From: Ruminococcus sp.
Lineage (GTDB): Bacteria; Bacillota_A; Clostridia; Oscillospirales; Ruminococcaceae
Assembly (NCBI GenBank): GCA_017480485.1
Contig: JAFVAN010000027.1
Span: 1 to 32,868 of the forward strand
Reading direction: 5' to 3'
DNA length: 32,868 nt
Under the pieces are notes generated by a model. That model was not told the DNA's origin, did no database searches, and saw only the letters and a list, made by a program, of their open reading frames with translations. A program made the position numbers and the translations under genes. Position 1 is the stretch's first letter. Every line of letters begins with the position of its first letter. Shown here one piece after another: positions 16,287 through 24,532 of the stretch.

Positions 16287-17068
16287 AGCCTCTCACCTCG
16301 CAGTTCCCGGAGCTTGGCGGCGATATCAGGGGCCCGCATCAGGGCCTCGCCCACCAGCACCGCGTCGGCGCCGACGGCCTCGAGCCTTGCAGTGTCGCTC
16401 CTGTCCTTGACGCCGCTTTCGGAGACGAAGAGCACTCCCTCGGGCACCAGCTGCCGCAGGCGGCGGCTGTTCTCCGTGTCCACGGCAAAACTTGTGAGGT
16501 CTCGGTTGTTGACGCCTACTACCCGCGCCCCCGCAGAGAGGGCCGCCTGTATCTCGCCCTCGTTGTGGGCCTCCACCAGAGCCGTGAGCCCCAGTCCGTC
16601 GCAGATCCCGATGTACCTGCTTATACGCTCTGTTGGCAGGATGGCGCAGATAAGCAGCACCGCCGAGGCCCCCAGCAGCTTCGCCTCGTATATCATGTAT
16701 TCGTCCACGGTGAAGTCCTTGCGCAGGCAGGGGATGCTGACGGCCCCCGCGATCTCCTCCAAGTATTTCTCCGAGCCCAGAAACCACTTGGGCTCCGTCA
16801 GCACCGAGATGCAGTCGGCGCCCGCGGCCTCGTACTGCCTTGCGATATCAAGATAGGGGAAATCCTCGGCGATGATGCCCTTTGAGGGGCTGGCCTTCTT
16901 GCACTCGCAGATGAAGGAGAGCCCGTCGCGGCTCAGGGCCTTCTCGAAGGCGAAGCTGCCCTTTGGCAGGGCCTCTGCCCTTTGGCGGACCTCCTCGAGG
17001 GGAACGTATTTCTTTGCTGCGGCCACCCGCGCTTCGGCGTGCTCCGCCAGCCTGTCAAGTATAGTCAT
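16283..17068 (-). CDS. trpC: Indole-3-glycerol phosphate synthase
   Basis: 261 residues, TIM barrel that closes the indole ring. Conserved CECKKASPSKG (residues 54-64), CLRKDFTVDEYMIYEA, GVNNRDLTSF and SESGVKDRSD are present, covering the substrate and catalytic Lys/Glu residues. The gene is a separate enzyme, not fused to trpF. It overlaps trpF by four bases. It is 196 bases from trpD, with a two-hairpin element in the gap. Confidence 0.97.
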   Translation of the reverse strand: MTILDRLAEHAEARVAAAKKYVPLEEVRQRAEALPKGSFAFEKALSRDGLSFICECKKASPSKGIIAEDFPYLDIARQYEAAGADCISVLTEPKWFLGSEKYLEEIAGAVSIPCLRKDFTVDEYMIYEAKLLGASAVLLICAILPTERISRYIGICDGLGLTALVEAHNEGEIQAALSAGARVVGVNNRDLTSFAVDTENSRRLRQLVPEGVLFVSESGVKDRSDTARLEAVGADAVLVGEALMRAPDIAAKLRELRGERL

Positions 17069-17157
17069 GCTATCACCTTATCTGTCAGCTGATCGTAAAA
17101 CCACGAAGCACCGTGATACGGCTCGGTTTTACGCTCCTGATTTTTTCTCCGCTTTTG

Positions 17158-17244
17158 GTAAGCCCTCGCCGCCTGCGGCGGCTCGAGGATGTGCGGAAAC
17201 AGGTATTCTCCCTCTACGGGGGGGAGATATACCGTTTTTCCGCC
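17158..17244 (-). repeat. Two-hairpin intra-operon element, copy A (trpD-trpC gap)
   Basis: On the transcribed (minus) strand it reads GGCGGAAAAACGGTAT...CTCC[loop]GGGAGAATACCTGTTTCCGC, then GAGCCGCC...GGCGGCGAGGGC: a long hairpin followed by a short GC hairpin. It matches copies B (18368-18444) and C (31747-31838). Confidence 0.88.
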
Positions 17245-17264
17245 AAGCTTACGATTGCCTATGC

Positions 17265-18284
17265 TTATCTGTTTGAAACCTCGATGACCTTTTGCAGGGT
17301 CTCGTAGGCCTTGCCCGAGTCGATGAGCTCTGCCGCCAGGGCCACGCCCTCGGCTATGCTCTCGGCCTTGCCGCCAACACAGAGGGCAGCGCCCGCGTTC
17401 AGCAGCACGGCGTCACGCTTGGGGCCACGCTCCTTGCCCTGAAGGATGCTTCTTGTGATCTCGGCGTTCTCCTGGGGTGTGCCGCCGCGGATGTCCTCGT
17501 GGGTGCCGCCCGCCAGACCGAAGTCCGAGGGCTTGATGTCATAGCTCTTGAACCAGCCGTCCTTGAACTCGCAGACATGGGTGGGAGCGGCAACGGAGAT
17601 CTCGTCCAGCTTGTCGGTGCCGTAGACCACCATGCCCCGCTGCACGCCCAGACTTATGAGCACCTGTGCCAGAGGCTCAACGAGAGAGCGGTCATAAACG
17701 CCCAGCAGGAAGCGCTTGGGGCTGGAGGGGTTGGTGAGGGGCCCAAGGATGTTGAACACCGTGCGGATGCCCAGCTCCTTTCTGATGGGGCCAACGTATT
17801 TCATAGAGGTGTGGTATTTCTGGGCGAAGAAGAAGCAGAAGCCCGCCTCGTCCAGCAGCTCGCGGCACTTGTCAACGTCCTGCTGGATGTTTACCCCAAG
17901 GGCCTCAAGGCAGTCTGCTGTTCCCGAGAGAGAGGAGGCTGCGCGGTTGCCGTGCTTTGCCACCTTTACACCCGCCGCCGCGATGACCATGGCGGAGGTA
18001 GTGGAGATGTTGAAGCTATGGGCGTTGTCGCCGCCTGTGCCGACTATCTCCAGCAGATCGTCGTCGTTCTCGAACCTTGTGGCGGCGTCCCTCATGGCGG
18101 CGGCGCAGCCTGCGATCTCGTCGATGGTCTCGGCCTTTGTGGACTTGGTGGACAGGGCCGCCAAGAACGCCGCGTTCTGGGTGGCGGTGGTCTTGCCCGA
18201 CATTATCTCGCTGATGACCTCATAGGCCTCGTCGTAGGTCAGGTCCTGCTTGTCAACTATCTTTACTATTGCTGTCTCGATCAT
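17265..18284 (-). CDS. trpD: Anthranilate phosphoribosyltransferase
   Basis: 339 residues. The PRPP-binding GTGGD is at residues 82-86, with [14 protein letters not shown] and the C-terminal glycine-rich region present. It joins anthranilate to PRPP. TrpD is a separate protein, not fused to TrpG. I chose the start [10 protein letters not shown], which follows AAGGAGG (18299-18291); the longer frame would run into the upstream repeat. Gaps of 297 bases upstream and 196 downstream both contain copies of the two-hairpin element. Confidence 0.97.
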   Translation of the reverse strand: MIETAIVKIVDKQDLTYDEAYEVISEIMSGKTTATQNAAFLAALSTKSTKAETIDEIAGCAAAMRDAATRFENDDDLLEIVGTGGDNAHSFNISTTSAMVIAAAGVKVAKHGNRAASSLSGTADCLEALGVNIQQDVDKCRELLDEAGFCFFFAQKYHTSMKYVGPIRKELGIRTVFNILGPLTNPSSPKRFLLGVYDRSLVEPLAQVLISLGVQRGMVVYGTDKLDEISVAAPTHVCEFKDGWFKSYDIKPSDFGLAGGTHEDIRGGTPQENAEITRSILQGKERGPKRDAVLLNAGAALCVGGKAESIAEGVALAAELIDSGKAYETLQKVIEVSNR

Positions 18285-18320
18285 TGTGGTTTCCTCCTTG
18301 AATATTTTCGTTATGTCGAT

Positions 18321-18499
18321 CGCAGGTCTTGGTGCCTGCAATTCAGGTTACTGTGATGTTTGATATTCCTCGCCGCTGCGCGGCTCGGGAAGATGCGGAA
18401 AAAGGTATTTTCCCCCTGCGGGGGAGATATACCGTTTTTCCGCCGGTCCTATTCTCTCGCAGGGCTTGCGGCCTGCGAGTCGGGTTACTGTGGTTTGGC
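18321..18499. repeat. Pair of 42-bp direct repeats flanking two-hairpin element copy B
   Basis: CGCAGG(T/G)CTTG...GCCTGC...GGTTACTGTG occurs at 18321-18362 and again at 18459-18499, about 33 of 42 bases matching, period 138. The two-hairpin element lies between them. The pair is too long and diverged to be a target-site duplication. Confidence 0.75.
18368..18444 (-). repeat. Two-hairpin intra-operon element, copy B (trpG-trpD gap)
   Basis: On the transcribed strand GCGGAAAAACGGTAT and ATACCTTTTTCCGC form the long stem, capped by CCCCC-GCA-GGGGG; then GCCGC-GCA-GCGGC forms the second hairpin. No T-run follows, so it is not a plain terminator. Confidence 0.88.
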
Positions 18500-18581
18500 T
18501 CCTTCCCTTCCGGAAGGAGGTGCGGGAAATGCGCTCCGCCGCCCGGGTTCGGGAAGGCTGAGAGGCATTTTCCGCGATCTA

Positions 18582-19148
18582 TTATAGCTCGATGAAATTC
18601 TTTAGCATTTCCCTTCCAAGGGGCGTGAGGATGGATTCGGGATGGAACTGTACCCCGAAGATGGGCAGGGCAGTGTGCTGCACCGCCATTATCTCATTGT
18701 CGTCGGTCCTTGCGGTGATGCGCAGGCAGTCGGGAAGGGTGGCGGCGTCGGCGGCCAAAGAGTGATACCTTGCCACCTCCGTCCTCTCGGGCAGGCCCTT
18801 GAACAGAGGGCAGGCGGTGTCAAGGGTGACGGTGCTCTGCTTGCCGTGCATCAGCTGGCCCGCGTAGGTTATCACAGCGCCGAAGGCCTGACAGATGGCC
18901 TGATGTCCAAGGCAGACCCCGAGGGTGGGTATACTCTCTCCCACAGTGCGGACGGCCTCGATTATCATCCCCGCGTTCTCGGGCCTGCCGGGCCCCGGGG
19001 AGATTATCAGCCTGTCGGGAGCGAGCCTCAGGATATCCTCGGGGGTCAGCTCGTCGTTGCGTACCACCCGAATGTCCGGCTCCAGCTCTCCCACCAGCTG
19101 AAAGAGATTATATGAAAAGCTGTCGTAGTTGTCTATCAGTAATATCAT
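18582..19148 (-). CDS. trpG: Anthranilate synthase component II (glutamine amidotransferase)
   Basis: 188 residues. The nucleophile C79 is in GVCLGHQAI, with His169 and Glu171 in VQFHPES forming the triad; the oxyanion loop SPGPGRP is present. It releases ammonia from glutamine for TrpE. The ATG overlaps the trpE stop in ATGA; a GAGGAGG site lies within the end of trpE. The longer upstream frame is excluded because it reads back into trpE out of frame. Confidence 0.97.
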   Translation of the reverse strand: MILLIDNYDSFSYNLFQLVGELEPDIRVVRNDELTPEDILRLAPDRLIISPGPGRPENAGMIIEAVRTVGESIPTLGVCLGHQAICQAFGAVITYAGQLMHGKQSTVTLDTACPLFKGLPERTEVARYHSLAADAATLPDCLRITARTDDNEIMAVQHTALPIFGVQFHPESILTPLGREMLKNFIEL

Positions 19149-20611
19149 TGATCTGCCTCCTCTGCGGTGCGGAGCGCTGCAAGGACCGCGGCGGCCTTGT
19201 TGATGCACTCCTGATACTCGCTCTCGGGGACGGAGTCGGCAACTATCCCTGCGCCGCTGCGTATGAACACCCGACCGTTTTTCAGGAAGGCCGAGCGTAT
19301 GGCGATGCAGGTGTCAAGGTTCCCCGTGAAGTCGATGTAGCCCACGGCGCCGCCGTAAAGGCCCCTCTTGTTGTTTTCAAGCTCGGCGATCAGCTGACAG
19401 GCCCTAAGCTTCGGGGCTCCCGAAAGGGTGCCTGCGGGCAGGACTGCGCTTACTGCGTCAAGGGCGTCTCGGTCCTCCCTGATCTCTCCCCTGACTGTCG
19501 AGCCGATGTGCATGACGTGGGAGAAGCGCTCGATCTGGCGGAGCTTTTCGACCTTTACCGTGCCGAAGCGGCTTATGCGCCCCAGATCGTTGCGGCCAAG
19601 GTCCACCAGCATATTGTGCTCTGCCAGCTCCTTCTCGTCCGCCAGCAGCTCCCGTTCAAGGGCAAGGTCCTCCTCGGCGTCGCGGCCCCGTCTGCGGGTG
19701 CCAGCCAGCGGGAAGGTGTGCAGCACCCCGTCCTGAAGCTTCACCAGCGTCTCGGGCGAGGCTCCCGCGATCTCCACATCCGTCCCCGAAAAATAGAACA
19801 TATAGGGGGAGGGGTTGGTGGTGCGGAGTATGCGGTAGGTGTTGAGCAGGCTGCCCTCAAACTCCGCAGACAGGCGGTTGGAGAGGACTATCTGGAAAAT
19901 GTCACCCTCTCTGATGTACTGCTTTGCCCGCTCCACCATGGAGCAGTATTCTTCCTTTGAGAACAGGGCTCGGGGCTCGCTTTTCAGTCTGCCCGAGGGC
20001 TCGCGGCTGCGGCTGCCCGTGCGCAGCAGGTCGGCAAGCTGTTTAAGCTCCATGCAGGCCTTGTTGTAGCCCGTCTCGGGGTGCTCCAGCTTGACGTCCG
20101 CCACCAGCACCAGCTTGCCTCTGTAGTTGTCGAAGGCGATGACCTTGTCAAAGAGCATCAGGTCGGCGTTTTTGAAGTGCTCGGTGTCCTCTACGGGTAT
20201 CCTCACCGAGGGCTCGCTGTAGCCCAGAAAGTCGTAGGAGAAATAGCCCACCAGCCCGCCTGTGAAGGGGGGCATCCCGTCCACTCTTGGGCTGCGGTAT
20301 TTCGAGAGCAGCTCCCGCAGGTGAGGGGTGGGGTCGTCGGTCTTTATCTCAACGCCCCCGATGGTCATGCTGCCGTCGCCGCAGGTTATCTCAAGCTTGG
20401 GCTCACAGCCCAGAAAGGTCCAGCGGCCCCAGTTCTCCCTGTCCTCGCAGGATTCCAGCAGGTAGACGTGAGAGGAGACGTTTTTCAGTATCTGCACCGC
20501 CTCGATGGGCGTGCAGATGTCCGAAAGTATCTCGCACCTTATTGGCACCACGTCATAGCGGCCGTCTTTTGAGTATTCCTTCACTGTTTCAAGACTCGGA
20601 TAAAATTCCAT
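19145..20611 (-). CDS. trpE: Anthranilate synthase component I
   Basis: 488 residues. The tryptophan feedback site LLES (about residues 51-54) is kept, so the enzyme should be inhibited by tryptophan. The chorismate-binding domain has DVEIAGASPETLVKL, HVMHIGSTV, LPAGTLSGAPKL and YGGAVGYIDF. It makes anthranilate from chorismate with ammonia supplied by TrpG. It is the first gene of the operon; GGAGGT (20622-20617) precedes the ATG. Transcription is controlled by the T-box just upstream. Confidence 0.97.
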   Translation of the reverse strand: MEFYPSLETVKEYSKDGRYDVVPIRCEILSDICTPIEAVQILKNVSSHVYLLESCEDRENWGRWTFLGCEPKLEITCGDGSMTIGGVEIKTDDPTPHLRELLSKYRSPRVDGMPPFTGGLVGYFSYDFLGYSEPSVRIPVEDTEHFKNADLMLFDKVIAFDNYRGKLVLVADVKLEHPETGYNKACMELKQLADLLRTGSRSREPSGRLKSEPRALFSKEEYCSMVERAKQYIREGDIFQIVLSNRLSAEFEGSLLNTYRILRTTNPSPYMFYFSGTDVEIAGASPETLVKLQDGVLHTFPLAGTRRRGRDAEEDLALERELLADEKELAEHNMLVDLGRNDLGRISRFGTVKVEKLRQIERFSHVMHIGSTVRGEIREDRDALDAVSAVLPAGTLSGAPKLRACQLIAELENNKRGLYGGAVGYIDFTGNLDTCIAIRSAFLKNGRVFIRSGAGIVADSVPESEYQECINKAAAVLAALRTAEEADQ

Positions 20612-20639
20612 AGCGCACCTCCGTTAGGATAATAAAGAC

Positions 20640-20950
20640 AGGTCCTAATGGGCAAAACAAAAACGCCCCCGACAAGACTCATCAGTCTGTCAAGGACGAA
20701 TAATTCAAAACTATCCGCGGTGCCACCTTGATTCACGGCCCTTGCCGTGCGCTTAGCAGGATACTATCATATCCCCGGCAACTGACGTATGCCAACACGT
20801 CGCAGAATACTCTGCCCCGCAGGAAAAGCAAGGCATTTGACTGCGCCCTCAGCGGTCCATTTGATGACTTGTGTTTCACCCGACTCTCAGCACCGCGGGC
20901 TCTCTGTAGAAGCATGGCCACCGTTATCTCCGCGTCAACGGTTTGCGCTA
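20640..20950 (-). ncRNA. Tryptophan-specific T-box leader with terminator
   Basis: On the minus strand the leader has the T-box sequence AGGTGGCACCGCGG (20728-20715), which pairs with the CCA end of uncharged tRNA. The terminator follows (about 20699-20656: GACAGACT-GATG-AGTCTTGTC, extended by a GC stem, then TTTTT). In the Stem I region AAATGGACC places a UGG codon (20859-20857) as the probable specifier, matching tRNA-Trp. Low charged tRNA-Trp should switch on trpEGDCFBA. Confidence 0.9.
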
Positions 20951-20953
20951 TTC

Positions 20954-20982
20954 ATTATAGCACCCTTTCCTGTTTTTGTCAA
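20954..20982 (-). promoter_or_regulatory. trp operon promoter
   Basis: On the minus strand TTGACA (20982-20977) and TATAAT (20959-20954), spacer 17. The start of transcription is near 20947, giving a leader of about 335 bases. Confidence 0.94.
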
Positions 20983-21008
20983 GCCTTTTCTGGGAATTTT
21001 TTAGAAGC

Positions 21009-21090
21009 CCTATGCTCTCCGCCGCTGCGCGGTAGATGGCGGGGTGTCAGAAACGGTATCCCCCTGCGGGGGATACCGTTTCTGACCGAA
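21009..21090. repeat. Variant of the two-hairpin element (copy D)
   Basis: A perfect 19-base inverted repeat (21046-21064 and 21068-21086, loop TGC) whose core GGTATCCCCC-TGC-GGGGGATACC matches the capped stem of copies A-C, preceded by a short GC hairpin (CCGC...GCGG). It lies between the divergent trp and EAL promoters and not inside an operon. Confidence 0.75.
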
Positions 21091-21152
21091 TATTCTCGTG
21101 CAAAAGCCGTGTAGAATTTTTCGTGCCGAAAAATACAGAGGTCAGTAAAGAT

Positions 21153-21231
21153 GTCCGCAAAGCGGACAATATTAAAATATCGCCGAAGGCACACCATATC
21201 TCACCTCTAACCTCTCACCTCTAACTTCTAA
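21153..21231. repeat. Composite repeat: paired small hairpins and a heptamer array
   Basis: GTCCGC-AAA-GCGGAC (21153-21167), AT-rich TATTAAAATA, then TCGCCGAAGGC (to 21190): the same two modules as at 13538-13588. A TCTCACC/TCTAACC heptamer array follows (21199-21231) and ends just before the -35 of the EAL gene. Confidence 0.75.
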
Positions 21232-21236
21232 ATGTC

Positions 21237-21265
21237 TTTACATTTTGGCAAAAGTATGGTATAAT
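21237..21265 (+). promoter_or_regulatory. Promoter of the EAL gene
   Basis: TTTACA at 21237-21242 and TATAAT at 21260-21265, spacer 17. Confidence 0.88.
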
Positions 21266-21304
21266 AACAAAAATATGTCAGAGAAAAGAAAGGAGGCGTG
21301 CGGA

Positions 21305-23392
21305 ATGGAGAAGGATATCCTTGCCCTGCTGGGAGGCTATTTTGAAAAGGCGAGGGCCGCTGTCACCCCCGAGGAACTGGAGGAGGCGGAAAGAGAGCTT
21401 TCGCAGCAGCTTGAAAAAAGCAGCAGCCGCAGCCTTGAGGAGTTGAGACAACAGCTGAGAGAGGCTGCCGAGGAGCTCATGACCCTCAGAGAGCAGTTCA
21501 AGGCCGTCAGCGGCGCCCGCCGTGACGAGCTTTCGGAAAAGGAAAAGCAGGAGCTTGCAAGGGTAACGGAGATACTTGATGCCAACAGCCTCTGCTATCA
21601 CTACCAGCCCATCGTGCGGGCCGACACAGGCGAGATCTTTGCCTACGAGGCGCTTATGCGCCCTGTGGGGGCCGAGGGCATAACCCCCTTCCACATCCTG
21701 CGCTACGCCGCCATAACGGGCAGGCTGGGCGAGGTGGAGGAAAAGACCTTCTTAAACGTCCTTGGGATAATCACGGACCGCGGCCAGCAGTTCTTTGGCA
21801 GAAAGGTCTTTATAAACTCCATGCCGGACGTTCACGCCTCCGCCGAGAAGCGGGCCGAGATAGACCGCCTGCTGGGGCTCTATCATGACCGTGTGGTGGT
21901 GGAGATGACCGAGAGCTCAGAATTCAGCGAGGCCACCCTGGAGAGCATCAAGGCCAAGTTCGCGGTCATGGGCATAGAGACGGCCATCGACGACTTTGGA
22001 ACGGGCTATTCAAATATCTCGAACCTGCTCCGCTATACCCCGAACTATGTAAAGATAGACCGCTCGCTGATGAGCGGCATCGAGAGCGACCGCAAGAAGA
22101 AGCACTTTGTAAGAGAGATCATCGACATCTGCCGGGAGAACGGCATCATGTCCCTGGCGGAGGGCGTAGAGACCAACGAGGAGCTTCGGACCGTCATCCT
22201 GCTGGGGGTAGATCTTATACAGGGCTTCTGCACCGCAAGGCCCTCGCCGGAGGCTATAAAGGCCATCCCCTACGCCATGCGGGCCAAGATAAGGGCCCTG
22301 CATCAGGAACGGGAGGACGGCAAGGCCCTCAGGATATACAACGCCGAGGACGGCGAGCGCGTATCACTTGAAAAGCTGCACCGCGACGGCTGCAACAGGA
22401 TAGTCGTCGGCACAAAGCAGAAGAGCGGCAGCGTGTACATCTACGGCTCGCCCACTCTGGACACGGACATACACATAGAGACCGTGGAGGGCTTTTCGGG
22501 CAGGATAGAGCTTGAAAACGCCCGCCTTTCAAACCGCGTCTCCCGACCCTGCATCGACATCGGCGAGGGCGGCGAGGTAACGCTGGTGCTCTCGGGGACC
22601 TCAAGGCTCGAAAACAGCGGCATAAGGGTGCCTGCGGGGGCCACTCTTCGCACCGAGGGCAAGGGTGATCTTGAGATCAAGCTTGGCAGCGCCGACTACT
22701 ACGGCATCGGCAACGACATGAGCTCCCCCCACGGCGAGCTGGTCTTTGAGCAGGACGGCACCATAAGCGTCAGCGCCGACAGCCACTCGGGCACCTGCAT
22801 CGGCTCCGGGCTGGGCGGAAAGATAAGCATTCGGCGGGGCCGCTATGTGCTGCGTTCGGGCGGCGGCCTAAGCGTCTGCATGGGCTCCTTTGAGGGTCCC
22901 ACCGAGATAAACATCATCGGCTGCGACCTTGAGGCCGTGGCCTCGGGGGCTATGAGTGTCTGCATGGGCTCCATGTACAGCGACGCCGAGATAGACATCC
23001 TCTATTCCAGCATCCGCTGCAATGCCGACGGCCAGTACGCCGCGGGCCTTGGAACCATTCAGGGACAGCGCGCCCATATCAAGGCCGAGAGCATCAACAT
23101 GGGCGTTAACGTCAACGCCGATGCCGCCACAGCCATAGGCGCCCTTCACGGCGGCTCCGACATCCGCATCTCCCGTTCGGGAGTAAGGCTCTCCTCCGTT
23201 GGCACCAGAGCTCTGTCCTTCGGCGGCCTGACGGGCGGCACAGCCCTCGGCCTGACGGACATCGACCTCTCGGCGGAGCTTGCCACCACCTTCAAGGTCT
23301 GCATCATCGCCAAGGAAAAGGACATCGAGACTGTGGGCGGAAAGTACAGAGTCACCATGGGCGACCACACGGTGGACAGGCTGATTTATTGA
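21305..23392 (+). CDS. EAL-domain cyclic-di-GMP phosphodiesterase fused to a beta-helix-like domain
   Basis: 695 residues. Residues 1-90 are a charged, probably coiled-coil helix. Residues 95-335 are an EAL domain with the expected catalytic set: E115 of YEALMRP, N171 (INSMPD), E200/E203 (VEMTE), D229-D230 (DDFGTG), K250 (VKID), E286 (AEGVET) and Q306 (IQGF), so it should hydrolyse c-di-GMP. Residues about 375-680 are a run of 20-30-residue beta-strand repeats with recurring Gly and small residues (GIGNDMSSP, CIGSGLGG, CMGSFEGP, AGLGTIQG, AIGALHGG), the pattern of a right-handed parallel beta-helix. There is no signal peptide or membrane segment, so the whole protein is cytoplasmic. I chose ATG 21305 after AGGAGG (21291-21296), downstream of the promoter; earlier in-frame starts overlap it. 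Confidence 0.88.
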   Translation: MEKDILALLGGYFEKARAAVTPEELEEAERELSQQLEKSSSRSLEELRQQLREAAEELMTLREQFKAVSGARRDELSEKEKQELARVTEILDANSLCYHYQPIVRADTGEIFAYEALMRPVGAEGITPFHILRYAAITGRLGEVEEKTFLNVLGIITDRGQQFFGRKVFINSMPDVHASAEKRAEIDRLLGLYHDRVVVEMTESSEFSEATLESIKAKFAVMGIETAIDDFGTGYSNISNLLRYTPNYVKIDRSLMSGIESDRKKKHFVREIIDICRENGIMSLAEGVETNEELRTVILLGVDLIQGFCTARPSPEAIKAIPYAMRAKIRALHQEREDGKALRIYNAEDGERVSLEKLHRDGCNRIVVGTKQKSGSVYIYGSPTLDTDIHIETVEGFSGRIELENARLSNRVSRPCIDIGEGGEVTLVLSGTSRLENSGIRVPAGATLRTEGKGDLEIKLGSADYYGIGNDMSSPHGELVFEQDGTISVSADSHSGTCIGSGLGGKISIRRGRYVLRSGGGLSVCMGSFEGPTEINIIGCDLEAVASGAMSVCMGSMYSDAEIDILYSSIRCNADGQYAAGLGTIQGQRAHIKAESINMGVNVNADAATAIGALHGGSDIRISRSGVRLSSVGTRALSFGGLTGGTALGLTDIDLSAELATTFKVCIIAKEKDIETVGGKYRVTMGDHTVDRLIY

Positions 23393-23415
23393 TAGGTTTT
23401 CACAGACACAAAGCA

Positions 23416-23457
23416 AAAACGGTACCTTCCCTTGCTTGGGAAGGTACCGTTTTTTGA
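23416..23457. terminator. Bidirectional terminator
   Basis: Thirteen-base perfect arms (ACGGTACCTTCCC with GGGAAGGTACCGT) inside A and T tracts. It lies between the convergent EAL gene and the sigma-factor pseudogene. Confidence 0.9.
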
Positions 23458-23464
23458 TTATAAG

Positions 23465-24130
23465 TTATGAAACAGAATAAGTAAGTATATTATAAGTGAC
23501 GGGGTCAAGGGTAACGACGCCGTCGAAGAGGAAGTCTTGGTACATATAATTGGTTAACTTAAGCTTGTACTTATAGTCGCCAATCCTCTCACAAGAAGAC
23601 AGCAAAACTCCAGGTGAGGTCGTACCGTCTAAGGTGGACTGGTTGTCATTGTTCAGCGGGAGGCCATTAAGCCACTTAGTATTGTTAATACTTCTTATAC
23701 CGCCATAGGACGATACACCGCAGCAATAGGGTTGAAGGTTACGACTATCATTGAAGAACTCAATCAAGTCGCCGTAGTTGGCCTCGAAGGCCTGCTCCAC
23801 GGCTGCATCGCTGCCGCCAAGGCCCGTTTCCTCGTCCTCCTCGAAGATGACCCGCTGGCGGCGGCCCGCCTTCTCCTTGTGATCGTTTGCCTTCCTAAGG
23901 GCTATCTTGTGCAGCCATGTGGAGAAATACTCGCCCTTTTCCAGATTTCGGATGCCCTTCATTACCTCCACAAAGGTGTCCGAGAGCACGTCCTCGGCGT
24001 CAAATTCGTTAAGCCCCTGCTACATAATAAACTTTTTAACTCTGTCGCTGTAGGCTCTGTACAGCTCGTCCATGGCGGCGCTGTCGCCGTTCTTGGCCCG
24101 TTTTACCAGCTCTGCATCATTCATCTTCAT
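23465..24130 (-). pseudogene. Broken, chimeric ECF sigma factor gene
   Basis: From ATG 24130 (or 24124) the frame reads MNDAELVKRAKNGDSAAMDELY...FIM, then TAG (24022-24020), then in the same frame QGLNEFDAEDVLSDTFVEVMKGI...FSTWLHKIALRKANDHK. This is region 2 of an ECF-type sigma factor interrupted by an amber stop inside the conserved core. After ...VEQAFEANYGDLI (about base 23770) the sigma sequence ends: region 4 is missing and is replaced by about 100 unrelated residues (EFFNDSRNLQPYCCG...ILTYSVS) in visibly more AT-rich DNA. That tail looks like the C-terminus of another, possibly secreted, protein. The open part after the stop is 23465-23989. A restart there would lack most of region 2. 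Confidence 0.8.
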
Positions 24131-24227
24131 CCTCCGCCTCGTATTCGTATTTTTCAAAAAGGTCGTCGAGCTTCCCCTGCTCGGCCATGTACTCAAAAAC
24201 CAGTGTCAAAAAATCATCCAGCTCCAT
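24117..24227 (-). CDS. Small acidic protein, 36 residues, ahead of the sigma pseudogene
   Basis: MELDDFLTLVFEYMAEQGKL... ending in a run of Glu/Asp; about one third of residues are acidic. A GGAGACGAC site and a promoter lie immediately upstream, and the stop codon overlaps the start of the sigma gene (ATGAATGA), the layout of a coupled pair. Function unknown; it could have been a partner or regulator of the sigma factor. Too short for family assignment. Confidence 0.55.
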   Translation of the reverse strand: MELDDFLTLVFEYMAEQGKLDDLFEKYEYEAEDEDE

Positions 24228-24245
24228 TTTGTCGTCTCCGTTTAT

Positions 24246-24274
24246 ATTATAGCATTTTTTTGTAGATAGTGCAA
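24246..24274 (-). promoter_or_regulatory. Promoter of the small ORF and sigma pseudogene
   Basis: On the minus strand TTGCAC (24274-24269) and TATAAT (24251-24246), spacer 17. Confidence 0.7.
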
Positions 24275-24359
24275 GAACAAGTCCGAGCCTTACGACCATC
24301 TATTATTTTGATCGGCGTTTTTGCCTTTCTGATAATTAGAGGGCGCGAGCAGCCAAACG

Positions 24360-24470
24360 GTTAAAGTTTTTTGAAAAAAATTTTTTGTTTTTTTATTACG
24401 CTTTGCTAAAGCCCGAGATTTCGCGGCGAGCGTCCAGAACCTTGACGTTCCTCTGTATCTGTGCTAAAAT
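24360..24470 (+). promoter_or_regulatory. A/T tract and promoter of the amidohydrolase gene
   Basis: An A/T tract (TTTTTTGAAAAAAATTTTTTG) lies at about 24369-24390. The promoter is TTGACG at 24442-24447 and TAAAAT at 24465-24470, spacer 17. I see nothing else in the gap between the divergent genes. Confidence 0.8.
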
Positions 24471-24532
24471 ATAATAGCAGAGCAAAAGGCTCGCTTGCCT
24501 TTTACAGCTGATCTTTGAAAGGGACGGAATAT

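Noticed and set aside
24020..24022. TAG read as pyrrolysine in the sigma gene
   Set aside because: No pyl genes or downstream structure are visible and the gene is damaged elsewhere, so decay is simpler.
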